In this document: positions 39,289 through 52,834 of the stretch, in pieces
Layout of the letters: each line of letters opens with the position of its first letter
Numbering within the stretch: the first letter of the stretch is position 1
Program-made: the position numbers and the translations under genes
Assembly: GCA_963204785.1 (NCBI GenBank)
Contig: CAUJHG010000036.1
Location: 1 to 64,000, forward strand
DNA from: Pseudomonadota bacterium
GTDB lineage: Bacteria > Pseudomonadota > Gammaproteobacteria > Burkholderiales > Burkholderiaceae_E
DNA length: 64,000 bases
Direction: 5' to 3'
The notes under the pieces: generated by a model
The model's database searches: none
What the model saw: only the letters and a program-made list of their open reading frames with translations
Told to the model about the DNA's origin: nothing

Positions 39289-39866
39289 TCGTCAGAATCC
39301 TGCACCTCGCGCTGATCGCGGGAATCGCCGTCCAGCTGTTCACCAGCGAATTCATGAAGACGCCGCGTCCCGGCCGCGTCCTCACCGACTGGCAGCTGGG
39401 CAACTTCGTGGTCCACGACCGCGCCGGCCTGATCCTTCTGGGCGTGGTCGCCGCGTTCGCGTTGCGCTGCGTCGCGATGCGCCGGCGCGGCGGCCTGTCG
39501 GTGTTCGTTCCGTGGGCCCGCGCTCAGGGGCGCGCTGCGCTCGCGCAGGAAGGCGCGGCGCTGCTGCGCAGCCCGCGCGAAGCCTCGCAGAGGCTTTTCC
39601 AGACGGCACGCACGGTGCAGGGGCTGGGGCTCGCGCTGCTGGTCTTCCTCGGTGCCTCCGGCTGGACGATGCACGGCCCGCTCGGCCGCGGCGAGCGGCT
39701 CGTCGGGGCGATGCACCTTCTGAAGGAAGCCCACGAGTTCGCCGGCGACCTGCTGTGGTTCTGGCTCGCACTGCACCTGGCGCTCGCGCTGCCGCCGCTC
39801 CTGCTCGGGCGGCGCCACGCGGTGCTCGACATCTTCCGCTTCGGGTCCGGAGCCTGCGGAGACTGA
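39273..39866 (+). CDS. cytochrome b561-type membrane protein
   Basis: MRHPLIVRILHLALIAGIAVQLFTSEFMKTP... VVHDRAGLILLGVVAAF..., AMHLLKEAHEFAGDLLWFWLALHLALAL; spaced His in TM segments. Confidence 0.75.
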   Translation: MRHPLIVRILHLALIAGIAVQLFTSEFMKTPRPGRVLTDWQLGNFVVHDRAGLILLGVVAAFALRCVAMRRRGGLSVFVPWARAQGRAALAQEGAALLRSPREASQRLFQTARTVQGLGLALLVFLGASGWTMHGPLGRGERLVGAMHLLKEAHEFAGDLLWFWLALHLALALPPLLLGRRHAVLDIFRFGSGACGD

Positions 39867-39946
39867 AGATCGCCGCGCCGCGCCCGAAGCCCACGACGCG
39901 CCCGCTGCGTGGCGCGTCGACTCCGATCGCGCCTGCATTGGCCCCC

Positions 39947-40360
39947 TCAGGGCAGCAGCGCCTCACCCTCGATCTCGACCTTGGCCGCCGGATCGATCAG
40001 CGCGGACACCTGCACCAGGGTCATCGCCGGAAAGTGCCTGCCGAGGGTCTCGCCCCAGGCCTTGCCGATCGCGGCGCCGGCGCTGTGGAACTCGCCGATG
40101 TCGGTGACGTAGGCGCGCAGCATGACCAGGTGCTCGGGACGCCCGCCGGCGGCCGCGAGCACGCTCACCAGGTTGGCCAGCGCCTGCGCCCACTGCGCGC
40201 CCGCGTCGGCATCCGGCGCCACCGACGGTGCGCCCGGGCGCCTGCCGATCTGGCCGGCGATGCGCACCTGCGTCGCGCCGCGGGCGACGGTCGCGTGGGA
40301 GAAGCCCCTGGGCCGCTCCCAGCCTTCGGGCAGGACGGTGCGGTAGTCGATGTCGCTCAT
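39947..40360 (-). CDS. RidA/YjgF family protein
   Basis: RPRGFSHATVARGATQVRIAGQIGRRPG, LRAYVTDIGEFHSAGAAIG, FPAMTLVQVSALIDPAAKVEIEGEA. Confidence 0.9.
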   Translation of the reverse strand: MSDIDYRTVLPEGWERPRGFSHATVARGATQVRIAGQIGRRPGAPSVAPDADAGAQWAQALANLVSVLAAAGGRPEHLVMLRAYVTDIGEFHSAGAAIGKAWGETLGRHFPAMTLVQVSALIDPAAKVEIEGEALLP

Positions 40361-40451
40361 GTGCGGCCTCCACCGTGGACGATCCGCTAGCCTAGCGCAG
40401 GCCGCCGCTCGCGACAGCATCGGCCGCGCGCGGCGAGGTCCGATCCGGGCT

Positions 40452-40781
40452 TCAGCGCTTCGGCTGGAAGAACTCCGCCGGCGTCATCAGCCGGTTCTCC
40501 TGCGCCTCGAGCGCGCCCAGGCTCGCGCTCTCGACCGTGTAGGCCAGCCACTGCGGGTCGGTCCACAGCGCAGCGCGCCGCCGTTCGCGGTCGGCGGCGT
40601 TCTCGTAGGCCCAGATGTGGATGTACTGGTTGACGTTGCCGGTCTCGGTGACCAGGTAGGCGAAGGGCTCGCCCAGGTGGCGCGCCTGCGGCTCCAGTCC
40701 CTTCTCGCGGTACAGCGCGAGGTGCCGCTTGATCATGCCGGGCTTGCAGGTGTAGGTGCGCACGTCGAAGAGCATCGTCAT
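40452..40781 (-). CDS. NIPSNAP family protein
   Basis: MTMLFDVRTYTCKPGMIKRHLALYREKGLEPQARHLGEPFAYLVTETGNVNQYIHIWAYENAADRERRRAALW. Confidence 0.88.
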   Translation of the reverse strand: MTMLFDVRTYTCKPGMIKRHLALYREKGLEPQARHLGEPFAYLVTETGNVNQYIHIWAYENAADRERRRAALWTDPQWLAYTVESASLGALEAQENRLMTPAEFFQPKR

Positions 40782-40864
40782 CTCCTGGTGGGATCGGGGG
40801 GAAAGCAGGCCGGTCTTCCGAAACCGGCGGCACGCACGATGCCAGAGCCGGCCGATCCAGTACA

Positions 40865-42139
40865 GTGCGTGCGATGAAAAGCGCTCCTGCAAGCCCGGAC
40901 CTCGTCGATTCCCGCCAGGCGGCCTGGCGCCTGCTCTACACGCTGGGGCTGGTCGTGCTCGGCAACAGCAGCATGTACGTGGTCTCGGTGGTGCTGCCGG
41001 CGGTGCAGGCCGAGTTCGGGATCGGGCGCGGCGACGCCTCGCTGCCCTACACGCTGATGATGATCAGCCTCGGGCTGGGCGGCCTGCTCACCGGGCGCCT
41101 GGCCGACCGCCACGGCCTGATGCCGGTGCTCTGGGTGGGTGCGATCGCCACCTGCGCGGGCTTCGTGCTGGCCGCGATGTCCGGGAGCATCTGGGCCTTC
41201 GGCCTCGCGCACGGCCTGCTCGGCTTCATCGGCGCATCCTCCACCTTCGCGCCGCTGATGGCCGACACCGCGCTGTGGTGGAACCGGCGCCGAGGCATCG
41301 CGGTGGCGATCTGCGCCTGCGGCAACTACATCGCCGGCGCGCTGTGGCCGCCGATCGTCCAGCACGGCATCGCCACCCTTGGCTGGCGCGACACCTACCT
41401 GATCCTCGGCGTCGTCTGCGGCGTCGGGATGTTCGCGCTGTCGCTGCGGATGCGCCAGCGCCCGCCGCTGGCGGTGCCAGCGGCCGCGGGCGCCGGCGCG
41501 ACGGCCGAGGCGCTCGACCGCAGCCGCCCCTTCGGCCTGCGTCCCGGGCAGGCGCAGGCGCTGCTGTTCGTCGCCGGGGTGGCCTGCTGCGTGGCGATGT
41601 CGATGCCCCAGGTGCACATCGTCGCCTACTGCACCGACCTGGGCTTCGGCCCGGCGCGCGGAGCGGAGATGCTCTCGCTGATGCTGGCCTGCGGGATCGT
41701 CAGCCGCCTGGTCTCGGGGGTGATCTGCGACCGGATCGGCGGGATCCGCACCCTGCTGCTGGGTTCGGCGCTGCAGGGCGTGGCCCTGCTGATGTTCCTG
41801 CCCTTCGACGGGCTGGTGTCGCTCTACCTGGTGTCGGCGATGTTCGGGCTGTTCCAGGGAGGCATCGTGCCCGCCTACGCGATCATCGTGCGCGAGCACT
41901 TCGCGCCGCAGGAGGTGGGCGCGCGGGTGGGATCGGTGGTGCTCGCCACGCTGATCGGGATGGCCCTGGGCGGCTGGCTGTCGGGCTGGATCTTCGACCT
42001 GACCGGCAGCTACGACGCGGCCTTCCTCAACGGCATCGGCTGGAACCTGCTGAACCTCTCGATCGCAGGCTGGCTGACCCTGCGCACCCGGCGCCTCCAG
42101 GACGCTGGCGGCAGGCAGCCTGCAGCCGCAGGCTCCTGA
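40865..42139 (+). CDS. MFS transporter
   Basis: 12-TM pattern; LADRHGLMPVLWVGAIATCAGFVLAA; alternative ATG at 40874. Confidence 0.88.
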   Translation: MRAMKSAPASPDLVDSRQAAWRLLYTLGLVVLGNSSMYVVSVVLPAVQAEFGIGRGDASLPYTLMMISLGLGGLLTGRLADRHGLMPVLWVGAIATCAGFVLAAMSGSIWAFGLAHGLLGFIGASSTFAPLMADTALWWNRRRGIAVAICACGNYIAGALWPPIVQHGIATLGWRDTYLILGVVCGVGMFALSLRMRQRPPLAVPAAAGAGATAEALDRSRPFGLRPGQAQALLFVAGVACCVAMSMPQVHIVAYCTDLGFGPARGAEMLSLMLACGIVSRLVSGVICDRIGGIRTLLLGSALQGVALLMFLPFDGLVSLYLVSAMFGLFQGGIVPAYAIIVREHFAPQEVGARVGSVVLATLIGMALGGWLSGWIFDLTGSYDAAFLNGIGWNLLNLSIAGWLTLRTRRLQDAGGRQPAAAGS

Positions 42140-42177
42140 GCGGCGCGGCCGGCGCCGGCGCGCTGCCGGCGACCGCC

Positions 42178-42211
42178 GGTTGCCGGGCGCCGCCGTCGGC
42201 GCTCGGCAACC
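42178..42211. terminator. Bidirectional terminator-like hairpin between converging genes
   Basis: GGTTGCCGGGCGCCG-CCGT-CGGCGCTCGGCAACC, 15-bp stem with one wobble. Confidence 0.55.
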
Positions 42212-42217
42212 CGGCAG

Positions 42218-43279
42218 TCAGCGGTCGAGGATCTCGCAGGCCTTCGCGGCCAGGTGCTTCGTGTTGGAGTTGTCGACCGAGCCCGGCGCGTTGCCGATGC
42301 CGATCAGGTTGCGCTTGAACACGCCCTGCCCGATCGAGGCCAGCCGGAACATCGAGAAGGCGAGGTAGACGTCGAAATCCGGGATCGAGGCGCGCCCGGT
42401 GCGCCGGCAGTACGCGGCCACGTACTCCTGCTCGGTCGGAATTCCCGCCGCCTGCAGATCCTCGATCCCCTCGAGCGTTCCCCAGCTCTCGGAGCGCGAG
42501 TGGTACAGGATGCAGCCGTAGGCGATGTCGGCCAGCGGATGTCCCAGCGTGGACAGCTCCCAGTCGAGCACGGCGACGATGCGCGGCTCGGTGGGGTGGA
42601 ACATCACGTTCTCCAGCCGGTAGTCGCCGTGGGCGATGCTCACCTCGTCGCTGTCCGGGATGCGCCGGGGCAGCTCCTCGATCAGCCGCTCCATCGCCGC
42701 AATCTGCTCGGTCTGCGCGCCGCGGTACTGCCTGATCCAGCGGTCGATCTGGCGCTGGAAGTAGTTGCCCGGGCGGCCGTAGTCGCCCAGGCCGATCGCG
42801 CCGTAGTCCACCTGGTGCAGGCGCGCGAGGGTGGCGTTCAGGTCGTCGTAGATCGCCCTGCGTTCGGCCGGCGACATCCCGGGCAGCCGGGCGTCGCGGA
42901 AGATCCGGCCCTCGAGGAAGTCCATCACGTAGAACGCGGTGCCGATCACCGAGGCGTCCCCGCAGTACGCGCGCATCCTGGGCACCGGAAAGCCGATCGA
43001 GCCCAGCGCGGACATCGCCCGGTATTCGCGATCCACCTGGTGGGCGCTGGGCAGCAGCTGGCCCGGCGGCTTCTTGCGCAGCACCCAGCGGCGCTGGCCG
43101 GCGCTGATCAGGTAGGTCGGGTTCGAGGCGCCCCGGGTGAACTGGCTCAGCTCCAGGCGCTCGGCGGGGTCCTCGACGTTCGCGCGGAACCACCGGTCCA
43201 GCGCGGCCTCGTCCAGCAGCTGGTTGGCGCGCACTGCGCCGATCGACGGCTTGCCCGGATCGGGGATCGGATCAGTCAT
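42218..43279 (-). CDS. phosphotransferase family protein (APH/ACAD10-like)
   Basis: QFTRGASNPTYLISAGQRRWVLRKKPPGQLLPSAHQVDREYRAMSAL, IAHGDYRLENVMFHPTEPRIVAVLDWELSTLGHPLADIAY. Confidence 0.92.
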   Translation of the reverse strand: MTDPIPDPGKPSIGAVRANQLLDEAALDRWFRANVEDPAERLELSQFTRGASNPTYLISAGQRRWVLRKKPPGQLLPSAHQVDREYRAMSALGSIGFPVPRMRAYCGDASVIGTAFYVMDFLEGRIFRDARLPGMSPAERRAIYDDLNATLARLHQVDYGAIGLGDYGRPGNYFQRQIDRWIRQYRGAQTEQIAAMERLIEELPRRIPDSDEVSIAHGDYRLENVMFHPTEPRIVAVLDWELSTLGHPLADIAYGCILYHSRSESWGTLEGIEDLQAAGIPTEQEYVAAYCRRTGRASIPDFDVYLAFSMFRLASIGQGVFKRNLIGIGNAPGSVDNSNTKHLAAKACEILDR

Positions 43280-43329
43280 GTTCGTTCGCTTCTCGGGTCG
43301 GGTGGCGATGCCGACCGATTCTACGAGGC

Positions 43330-44622
43330 TCAATCGACGAACAGGGTCGCCGGGCACTCCAGAAACGCGCGCACCGACTGCACGAAGCGCGCAGCGTCCA
43401 TCCCGTCGATCACCCGGTGATCGAAGGACGAGGACAGGTTCATCGTCCGGCAGGCGCTCACCACGCCCGCACGGATCGCCGGCCGCTCGACGATCCGGTT
43501 GACCCCGACGATCGCGACCTCCGGGCGGTTGATCACCGGCGTGGACACGACCCCGCCCAGCGCGCCCAGGCTTGTGATCGTGATCGTCGAGCCCGACAGC
43601 TCGTCGCGTCCCGCCTTGCCGCTGCGGGCGAGCGCGGCCAGCCTCGCGATCTCCGTCGCGCTCGACCAGAGGTCGTGCTCCTGGGCGTCGCGCAGCACCG
43701 GGACCAGCAGGCCGGCGTCGGTGTGGGTCGCGATCCCCGCGTGGACCGCCGAGTGCAGCGCGACCACCCCGGCCTCGTCGTCGAAGCGCGCGTTGACCTT
43801 CGGGTGCTCCCGCACCGCCCGAACGACCGCGCGCAGCACGAAAGGCAGCAGCGTCAGCCTGCCGCGGGTCTGGGCGTGGCGCGCGTTGAGCTCGGCGCGC
43901 AGCGTCTCGAGCGCGGTCACGTCGACCTCCTCGACGTAGCTGAAGTGCGGGATCCGCCGCCACGACTCCTGCATGGCCTGCGCGATCCTGCGCCGCAGCC
44001 CGATCACCGGCAGTTCGCGCACCCGGGCTGCGGCGGCCGCGAACGCCAGGAGATCCTCGTGCCTGACGCGCCCGTCGGGGCCGCTGCCGGGCACCTGGCG
44101 CAGGTCCACGCCGAGCTCGCGCGCGTGCCGTCGCACGGAGGGCGAGGCCAGCGGCCTGCCGCTGCCATCCTCCCCGGGGCGCTGCGCCCGGGCCTGCTGC
44201 GCCGCGGCCGGCACGCCGACGCCGGTCCGGTTCGTCGCCGTGCCGCGGCCCGTGCCCTGCCCGCCGACCGCGTGGAGCGCGCGCACCTCCCGCCTGGCTT
44301 CCCCCGCCTGCGCTCCCGCTCGGATTTCCGCCGCCGCCCGCGGCGGCACGCCCGTCGGCTCCTCGGCCTGCCGTGACGGCGCCGAGGTCTCGATCGCGGC
44401 GAGCTCGCTTCCCACCGCGAGCGTGTCGCCGACCTCTCCGCCCAGGCGCACCACGGCGCCGGCCACCGGCGACGGGATCTCGACGTTCGCCTTCTCGGTC
44501 ATCACGACGGCAAGCGACTGGTCCTCGGCGACGGCATCGCCCACCGCGACCCGCCACTCGACGAGCTCGACTTCGGCGACGCCTTCGCCGATGTCGGGCA
44601 CCCTGATCGCGTGCAGCGCCAT
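43330..44622 (-). CDS. bkdB: dihydrolipoamide acyltransferase, E2 of a 2-oxoacid dehydrogenase complex
   Basis: Lipoyl domain VVMTEKANVEIPSPVAG, peripheral subunit-binding domain SPSVRRHARELGVDLRQVPGSGPDGRVRHEDL, C-terminal DHRVIDGMDAARF. Confidence 0.9.
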   Translation of the reverse strand: MALHAIRVPDIGEGVAEVELVEWRVAVGDAVAEDQSLAVVMTEKANVEIPSPVAGAVVRLGGEVGDTLAVGSELAAIETSAPSRQAEEPTGVPPRAAAEIRAGAQAGEARREVRALHAVGGQGTGRGTATNRTGVGVPAAAQQARAQRPGEDGSGRPLASPSVRRHARELGVDLRQVPGSGPDGRVRHEDLLAFAAAAARVRELPVIGLRRRIAQAMQESWRRIPHFSYVEEVDVTALETLRAELNARHAQTRGRLTLLPFVLRAVVRAVREHPKVNARFDDEAGVVALHSAVHAGIATHTDAGLLVPVLRDAQEHDLWSSATEIARLAALARSGKAGRDELSGSTITITSLGALGGVVSTPVINRPEVAIVGVNRIVERPAIRAGVVSACRTMNLSSSFDHRVIDGMDAARFVQSVRAFLECPATLFVD

Positions 44623-44625
44623 CGC

Positions 44626-48035
<3,410 letters not shown>

Positions 48036-48071
48036 CTACCGGCAGGCCCGCCCCGGACCGGCGCGCCGGGC

Positions 48072-48749
48072 TCAATCCTCGAAACCGCGGAACACCGCCG
48101 CCTCGTCGACCGACTTGCGCCGCGAGACCACCGCGTTGGCGGGGAAGGACTCATCGGGCCAGCCCATCGCGACGCAGATCTGGATCACCTGGTCGTCCGG
48201 AATGCCCGCCTCGGCGCGCACGACCGGCGACTGCATGATCCCCTGGCTGTTGATCACGCAGCCCAGTCCGCGCGACCAGGCCGCGTTGACCAGCGCGTTG
48301 ACCACGCCGCCGCAGTCGAAGGGGGCGATGTCGCTGCCGTGGATCGAGCGGTCGTAGGTGACCACGATCGAGACCGGCGCGTCGAACTGCCGGAACCCGC
48401 GCAGCACCCAGTCCTGCCGCTTCTCCTTGTCGTGGCGCTCGATGCCCATCGCGGCAAAGAGCTGCTTGGCGATCTCGATCTGCCGCTCGCGGTGCGCGCC
48501 TTCGTAGCCGGGCCCCATGCGGAACTCGCGCGAGTCCGGCACGCCCGCCAGGTTGCGCTCGACGGTGCCCTTGCGGATGCGGTCCAGGACCTCGCCGGCG
48601 ACCACGTAGAAGTTCCAGGGCTGGGTGTTCAGCGAGGTGGGCGCGCGCATCGCGAGCTCGAGCACCTCGCGCACCAGGGCCCTGGGCACCGGCTTTGGCA
48701 GGAAGCCCCGGATGCTTCGGCGGCTGCGGATCACCTCGTCGAATTCCAT
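48072..48749 (-). CDS. nitroreductase family protein
   Basis: MEFDEVIRSRRSIRGFLPKPVPRALVREVLELAMRAPTSLNTQPWNFYVVAGE. Confidence 0.92.
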   Translation of the reverse strand: MEFDEVIRSRRSIRGFLPKPVPRALVREVLELAMRAPTSLNTQPWNFYVVAGEVLDRIRKGTVERNLAGVPDSREFRMGPGYEGAHRERQIEIAKQLFAAMGIERHDKEKRQDWVLRGFRQFDAPVSIVVTYDRSIHGSDIAPFDCGGVVNALVNAAWSRGLGCVINSQGIMQSPVVRAEAGIPDDQVIQICVAMGWPDESFPANAVVSRRKSVDEAAVFRGFED

Positions 48750-49084
48750 CGTCCTGCCCTCGTCTTCGTCTGTGTGGTGCGTCGACCGAGGGGCCCATCG
48801 ACCCGGCGCGCGCGAACTGCGCGGCGCCCCCCGGCGGGCCGATACTAGCGCACCGCTTCGCCACGGATGCATCGACCCCCTGCGCTCGGCGGCCGCGGCG
48901 TGCTACTTTCTGCGCGTTTCGACCGATGCGCGCCGATTGCGGCCCGCGGCGACCGGTGCCACCGGCGTCGCGGGGGCTACGGGGCGACAGCTTCGGACGG
49001 ACCCGCTTCACCGATGGACGAACACTCCGGACCCGTTGCGCAAGACCGCAGGACACGCAGCGTGCCCGCCGACGAGGAGACGAC

Positions 49085-50251
49085 ATGGACACGAACAAGC
49101 GCAGGACCACGATCTCGATCGCCGCAATCGCAGCCGCCTCGGCGCTCGCGGTGGGCGTCGCGCACGCCCAGCCGAAGGACCCGAAGAGCTACAAGATCGG
49201 CGCGATCTTCGCGATGAGCGGCGGCGGCAGCTTCTACGGCACCGTGATGAGCCAGGGCATGAAGCTGGCGATCGAGGAGATCAACGCCAAGGGCGGCGTC
49301 AACGGCATCCCGCTCGAGGCGGTGATCGAGGACCACAAGTCCGGCAACGCCCAGGAGGCGGTGTCGGCGATGAACCGGATGATCACCCTCCACGACGTGA
49401 AGATGGTGATGACCTCGTACAGCGCGCCCACGCAGGCGGTTGCGCCGCTGGCCGACCAGCACCACATCCTGCTGCTCAACGGCGGCGGAGTGTCCAACAA
49501 CCTGGTGGGCGTGTCGAAGTACATGTTCCACAACCGCTCGCTGGCCGCCGACCTCGGCCTGGTCGCCGCCTCGTACCTGAACTCGGAGGGCGCGAAGAAG
49601 CTCGCCGCGCTGCAGTGGAAGAACGACGCGGGCGACAGCGTCACCAGCGCGGTGAACCCCTACTGGCAGGGCAAGGGCGGCTCGGTCGTGGCGGTGGAAT
49701 CCGTGCCGCAGGGCGCCACCAACATGGACACGCAGATCGCCAAGCTGCGCTCGGCCAACCCGGACGCGATCGGCATCTGGATGTGGGCGCCCGAGGTCGG
49801 GCTCGCGGTCAAGCGGATCCGCGAGTTCGGGATGAAGCAGCCGGTGATCGGCGTCGAGTTCACGCAGAACGACGCGAAGATCGCCGGACCGGCCGCCGAC
49901 GGCTATCTCTACATCAACGACTACTTCGAGCCCTCGGCCGACCAGCCGTGGTCGAAGTCCTTCGCCGAGGCCTACGAGAAGAAGTACGGCGCCAAGCCCG
50001 AGTTCTACGCGGCGAACTACTACGAGGGCGTCTACATGCTCGCCGAGCTGCTCAAGCGCGCCCGCGCCAAGGGCGGCGACTACATGGACGCCGAGGTGTT
50101 CAAGAAGGCGCTGTACGAGAACCCGAAGTTCGACAGCGTCTACGGCGGCCAGATGAGCTTCAAGCCCAACGGCGTGGCGCAAAAGCGCGTCGGGCTGTTC
50201 AAGGTGGTCGACGGCAAGGGCGTCTTCCAGAAGTTCGTCGAGGTTCGCTGA
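49085..50251 (+). CDS. branched-chain amino acid-type ABC transporter substrate-binding protein
   Basis: Signal peptide; SYKIGAIFAMSGGGSFYGTVMSQGMKLAIEEINAKGGVNGIPLEAVIEDHKSGN; first gene of a Liv operon. Confidence 0.92.
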   Translation: MDTNKRRTTISIAAIAAASALAVGVAHAQPKDPKSYKIGAIFAMSGGGSFYGTVMSQGMKLAIEEINAKGGVNGIPLEAVIEDHKSGNAQEAVSAMNRMITLHDVKMVMTSYSAPTQAVAPLADQHHILLLNGGGVSNNLVGVSKYMFHNRSLAADLGLVAASYLNSEGAKKLAALQWKNDAGDSVTSAVNPYWQGKGGSVVAVESVPQGATNMDTQIAKLRSANPDAIGIWMWAPEVGLAVKRIREFGMKQPVIGVEFTQNDAKIAGPAADGYLYINDYFEPSADQPWSKSFAEAYEKKYGAKPEFYAANYYEGVYMLAELLKRARAKGGDYMDAEVFKKALYENPKFDSVYGGQMSFKPNGVAQKRVGLFKVVDGKGVFQKFVEVR

Positions 50252-50280
50252 TCGCCTGACCGGCGACGCTCGAGGCTGCC

Positions 50281-51144
50281 GTGGACCTTCTCGCACAACT
50301 GATCGCCAACGGCCTGGTCAACGGCAGCCACTACGCGCTGCTGGCGCTGGGCTTCGGGCTGATCTTCGGCACCACCCGGGTCACCCACTTCGCGTTCGGC
50401 CCGGTCTACGCGGTGTCGGCCTACGGCTGCTGGTTCGCCGCCGACACCCTCGGCGCGCCCCTGTGGCTCGCCGGGGTCGCGGGCGTGCTGACCGGCGCGC
50501 TGGTCGGGGTGCTGTCCTACCTGCTGGTCTACCGGCCCTTCGAGCGCAAGGGCAGCCCCTCGTTCGTGCTCCTGATCGCATCGCTGGGGCTGTTCATCGT
50601 CCTGGAGAACGCGATCGGCGTGGTGTTCGGCACGGACACCAAGGTGGTGCCCTCGCCGCCCTCGGGGATCTTCCTCTGGGGGCCACTGGTGGTCACCGGC
50701 GTCCAGCTCGCGCAGCTCGCGGCCCTGCCGATCGTCGGCCTGGCGCTGTGGCTGTACCTGACGCGCACCCGGATGGGCAAGGCGGTGCTCGCGATGACCG
50801 ACAACCCCGAGATGGCGCGCGTGATCGGCATCGACACGCTGCGGGTGTCGATCCTCGCCTTCGCGATCGGCTCGGCGATCGCCGCGGTGCCCGCCGGGCT
50901 GATCCTGGTCAAGGACGGCGCCACCGCGCACATGGGCTTCCTCGCGGTGTTCATGGCCTTCGTCGCGGTGGTGGTCGGCGGCGTCGGCTCGCTGCGCGGC
51001 GCGGTGATCGGCGGGCTGGTGCTGGGCCTGGTCGAGAGCACCGGGATGGTGCGCATCCCCACCGAGTGGCAGAGCTCGGTGGCCTTCGTCGTGCTCTTCG
51101 TCGTGCTGCTGTTCCGGCCCCGCGGCCTGTTCGGCGGGCGCTAG
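50281..51144 (+). CDS. livH: branched-chain ABC transporter permease (LivH type, GTG start)
   Basis: MDLLAQLIANGLVNGSHYALLALGFGLIFGTTRVTHFAFGPVYAVSAYG. Confidence 0.92.
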   Translation: MDLLAQLIANGLVNGSHYALLALGFGLIFGTTRVTHFAFGPVYAVSAYGCWFAADTLGAPLWLAGVAGVLTGALVGVLSYLLVYRPFERKGSPSFVLLIASLGLFIVLENAIGVVFGTDTKVVPSPPSGIFLWGPLVVTGVQLAQLAALPIVGLALWLYLTRTRMGKAVLAMTDNPEMARVIGIDTLRVSILAFAIGSAIAAVPAGLILVKDGATAHMGFLAVFMAFVAVVVGGVGSLRGAVIGGLVLGLVESTGMVRIPTEWQSSVAFVVLFVVLLFRPRGLFGGR

Positions 51145-51163
51145 CCCAGGGGGGCCCGAGGAC

Positions 51164-52834
51164 ATGGACTATCTGCTGCACGTGCTGGTCATGGTCGCGA
51201 TCTACGCGATCCTGGTGAGCTCCTTCAACCTGCTGATCGGCTACGCAGGGCTGTTCGCGCTGTCGCACGCCGCCTTCTTCGGCGTGGGCGCCTATGCCAC
51301 TGCGGTGCTCGCGGCCACCCACGGCCTGCCCTTCCCGGTGCCGCTGCTGGCGGGGATCGCGATCACGGCGGCGCTTGGCGTCGTGGTCGCGCTGCCGGCG
51401 CTGCGCATCGGCGGCGACTATCTCGTCATCGTCACGCTCGCGCTGCAGGTCATCGTGACCACGATCCTGCTGAACTGGACCGGGATGACCGGCGGCACCG
51501 ACGGGATCCGCGCGATCCCGCGCCTGAGCGTGTTCGGCACGCCGCTGGACACCCCGGGCAGGTTCCTGCCGATGGCCGCGCTCGTGGCCGCGATCTGCTA
51601 CCTGATCGCCTGGCGGCTGGGCGCCTCGCCCTTCGGCCGGGCGCTCAAGGCGATGCGCGAGAACGAGGCGGCGGTGCAGGCCGTGGGCAAGAACGTGGTC
51701 GCGATGAAGCTCACCGTGTTCGCAATCGCCGCCGCGCTCGCGTCGGTCGCCGGCTGGCTCTACGCGCACTACGTCACCTTCGTCTCGGCGGACACCTTCA
51801 CGGTCGAGCTCACGATCTACCTGCTGACCATGGTGATCGTCGGCGGCACCGGCAACCTCGCGGGTTCGCTGGTCGGCGCGCTGGTGCTGACGCTGCTGCC
51901 CGAGGCGCTGAAGTTCATCGACATGCCCTCCGACATCGCCGACAAGATCCGGCTGATGATGTACGGCGTGCTGCTGATCGTGATGCTGCGGCTGCGCCCG
52001 CAGGGGCTGCTGCCGGAGTCGGCGTCCGCGCACAGCTACGACGCACCTCCCGAGCGCCCTCCGGTGGCCGCCGCAGTGGCCGGGGCGGCGCTCGAAGGGA
52101 CGGGGCTGTCGAAGCGATTCGGCGGGATCGTCGCGGTCTCGAGCTTCGACATCACGATCGAGCCGGGACGGATCACCGGCCTGATCGGCCCCAATGGCGC
52201 CGGCAAGACCACTGCGTTCAACCTGCTCACCGGTTTCCTGCAGCCCAACGGCGGCGAAGTGCGCTACCGGGGCCGCTCGCTGCGAGGGCTCAAGCCGCAC
52301 CAGATCGTGTCCGCCGGCGTGGCCCGCTCCTTCCAGGACCTCAAGCTCTTCACCGGGCTCACGGTGCTCGAGAACGTGCTGGTCGCGCTTCCCCGCCAGC
52401 GCGGCGACCTGCTGCGCTACGTGTACTTCGCGCCCTGGGTGGTGCGGCGCGAGGAGCGCGAGAACCTCGCGAAGGCAATGTCGATCCTCGAGTTCGTCGG
52501 CCTGGCCGAGCGCGCCGGCGAGCTCGCCTCGGACCTCTCCTACGCCGAGGAGAAGCTGCTGGTGGTGGCGCGCCTGCTGGCCACCGGCGCCGAAGCGCTG
52601 CTGTTCGACGAGCCGCTCTCGGGGCTTGCGCCCAATGCGCTCGCCAGGGTGATGCCGATCTTCAGGCGGCTGGCGCAGTCGGGCCGCACGCTGTGCATCA
52701 TCGAGCACAACCTGGACGTGATCCGCGAGCTGTGCGACACCGTCGTGTTCCTCGACGAAGGACGCAAGATGGCCCAGGGCACGCCGGAGCAGCTGATACA
52801 CGACCCCGAACTCTCGGAGCGCTACTTCAGATGA
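51164..52834 (+). CDS. fused branched-chain ABC transporter permease (LivM) and ATPase (LivG)
   Basis: N-terminal LivM TM domain; C-terminal GPNGAGKTTAFNLLTGF Walker A, DLSYAEEKLLVVARLLATGAEALLFDEPLSGL; a single ORF. Confidence 0.92.
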   Translation: MDYLLHVLVMVAIYAILVSSFNLLIGYAGLFALSHAAFFGVGAYATAVLAATHGLPFPVPLLAGIAITAALGVVVALPALRIGGDYLVIVTLALQVIVTTILLNWTGMTGGTDGIRAIPRLSVFGTPLDTPGRFLPMAALVAAICYLIAWRLGASPFGRALKAMRENEAAVQAVGKNVVAMKLTVFAIAAALASVAGWLYAHYVTFVSADTFTVELTIYLLTMVIVGGTGNLAGSLVGALVLTLLPEALKFIDMPSDIADKIRLMMYGVLLIVMLRLRPQGLLPESASAHSYDAPPERPPVAAAVAGAALEGTGLSKRFGGIVAVSSFDITIEPGRITGLIGPNGAGKTTAFNLLTGFLQPNGGEVRYRGRSLRGLKPHQIVSAGVARSFQDLKLFTGLTVLENVLVALPRQRGDLLRYVYFAPWVVRREERENLAKAMSILEFVGLAERAGELASDLSYAEEKLLVVARLLATGAEALLFDEPLSGLAPNALARVMPIFRRLAQSGRTLCIIEHNLDVIRELCDTVVFLDEGRKMAQGTPEQLIHDPELSERYFR

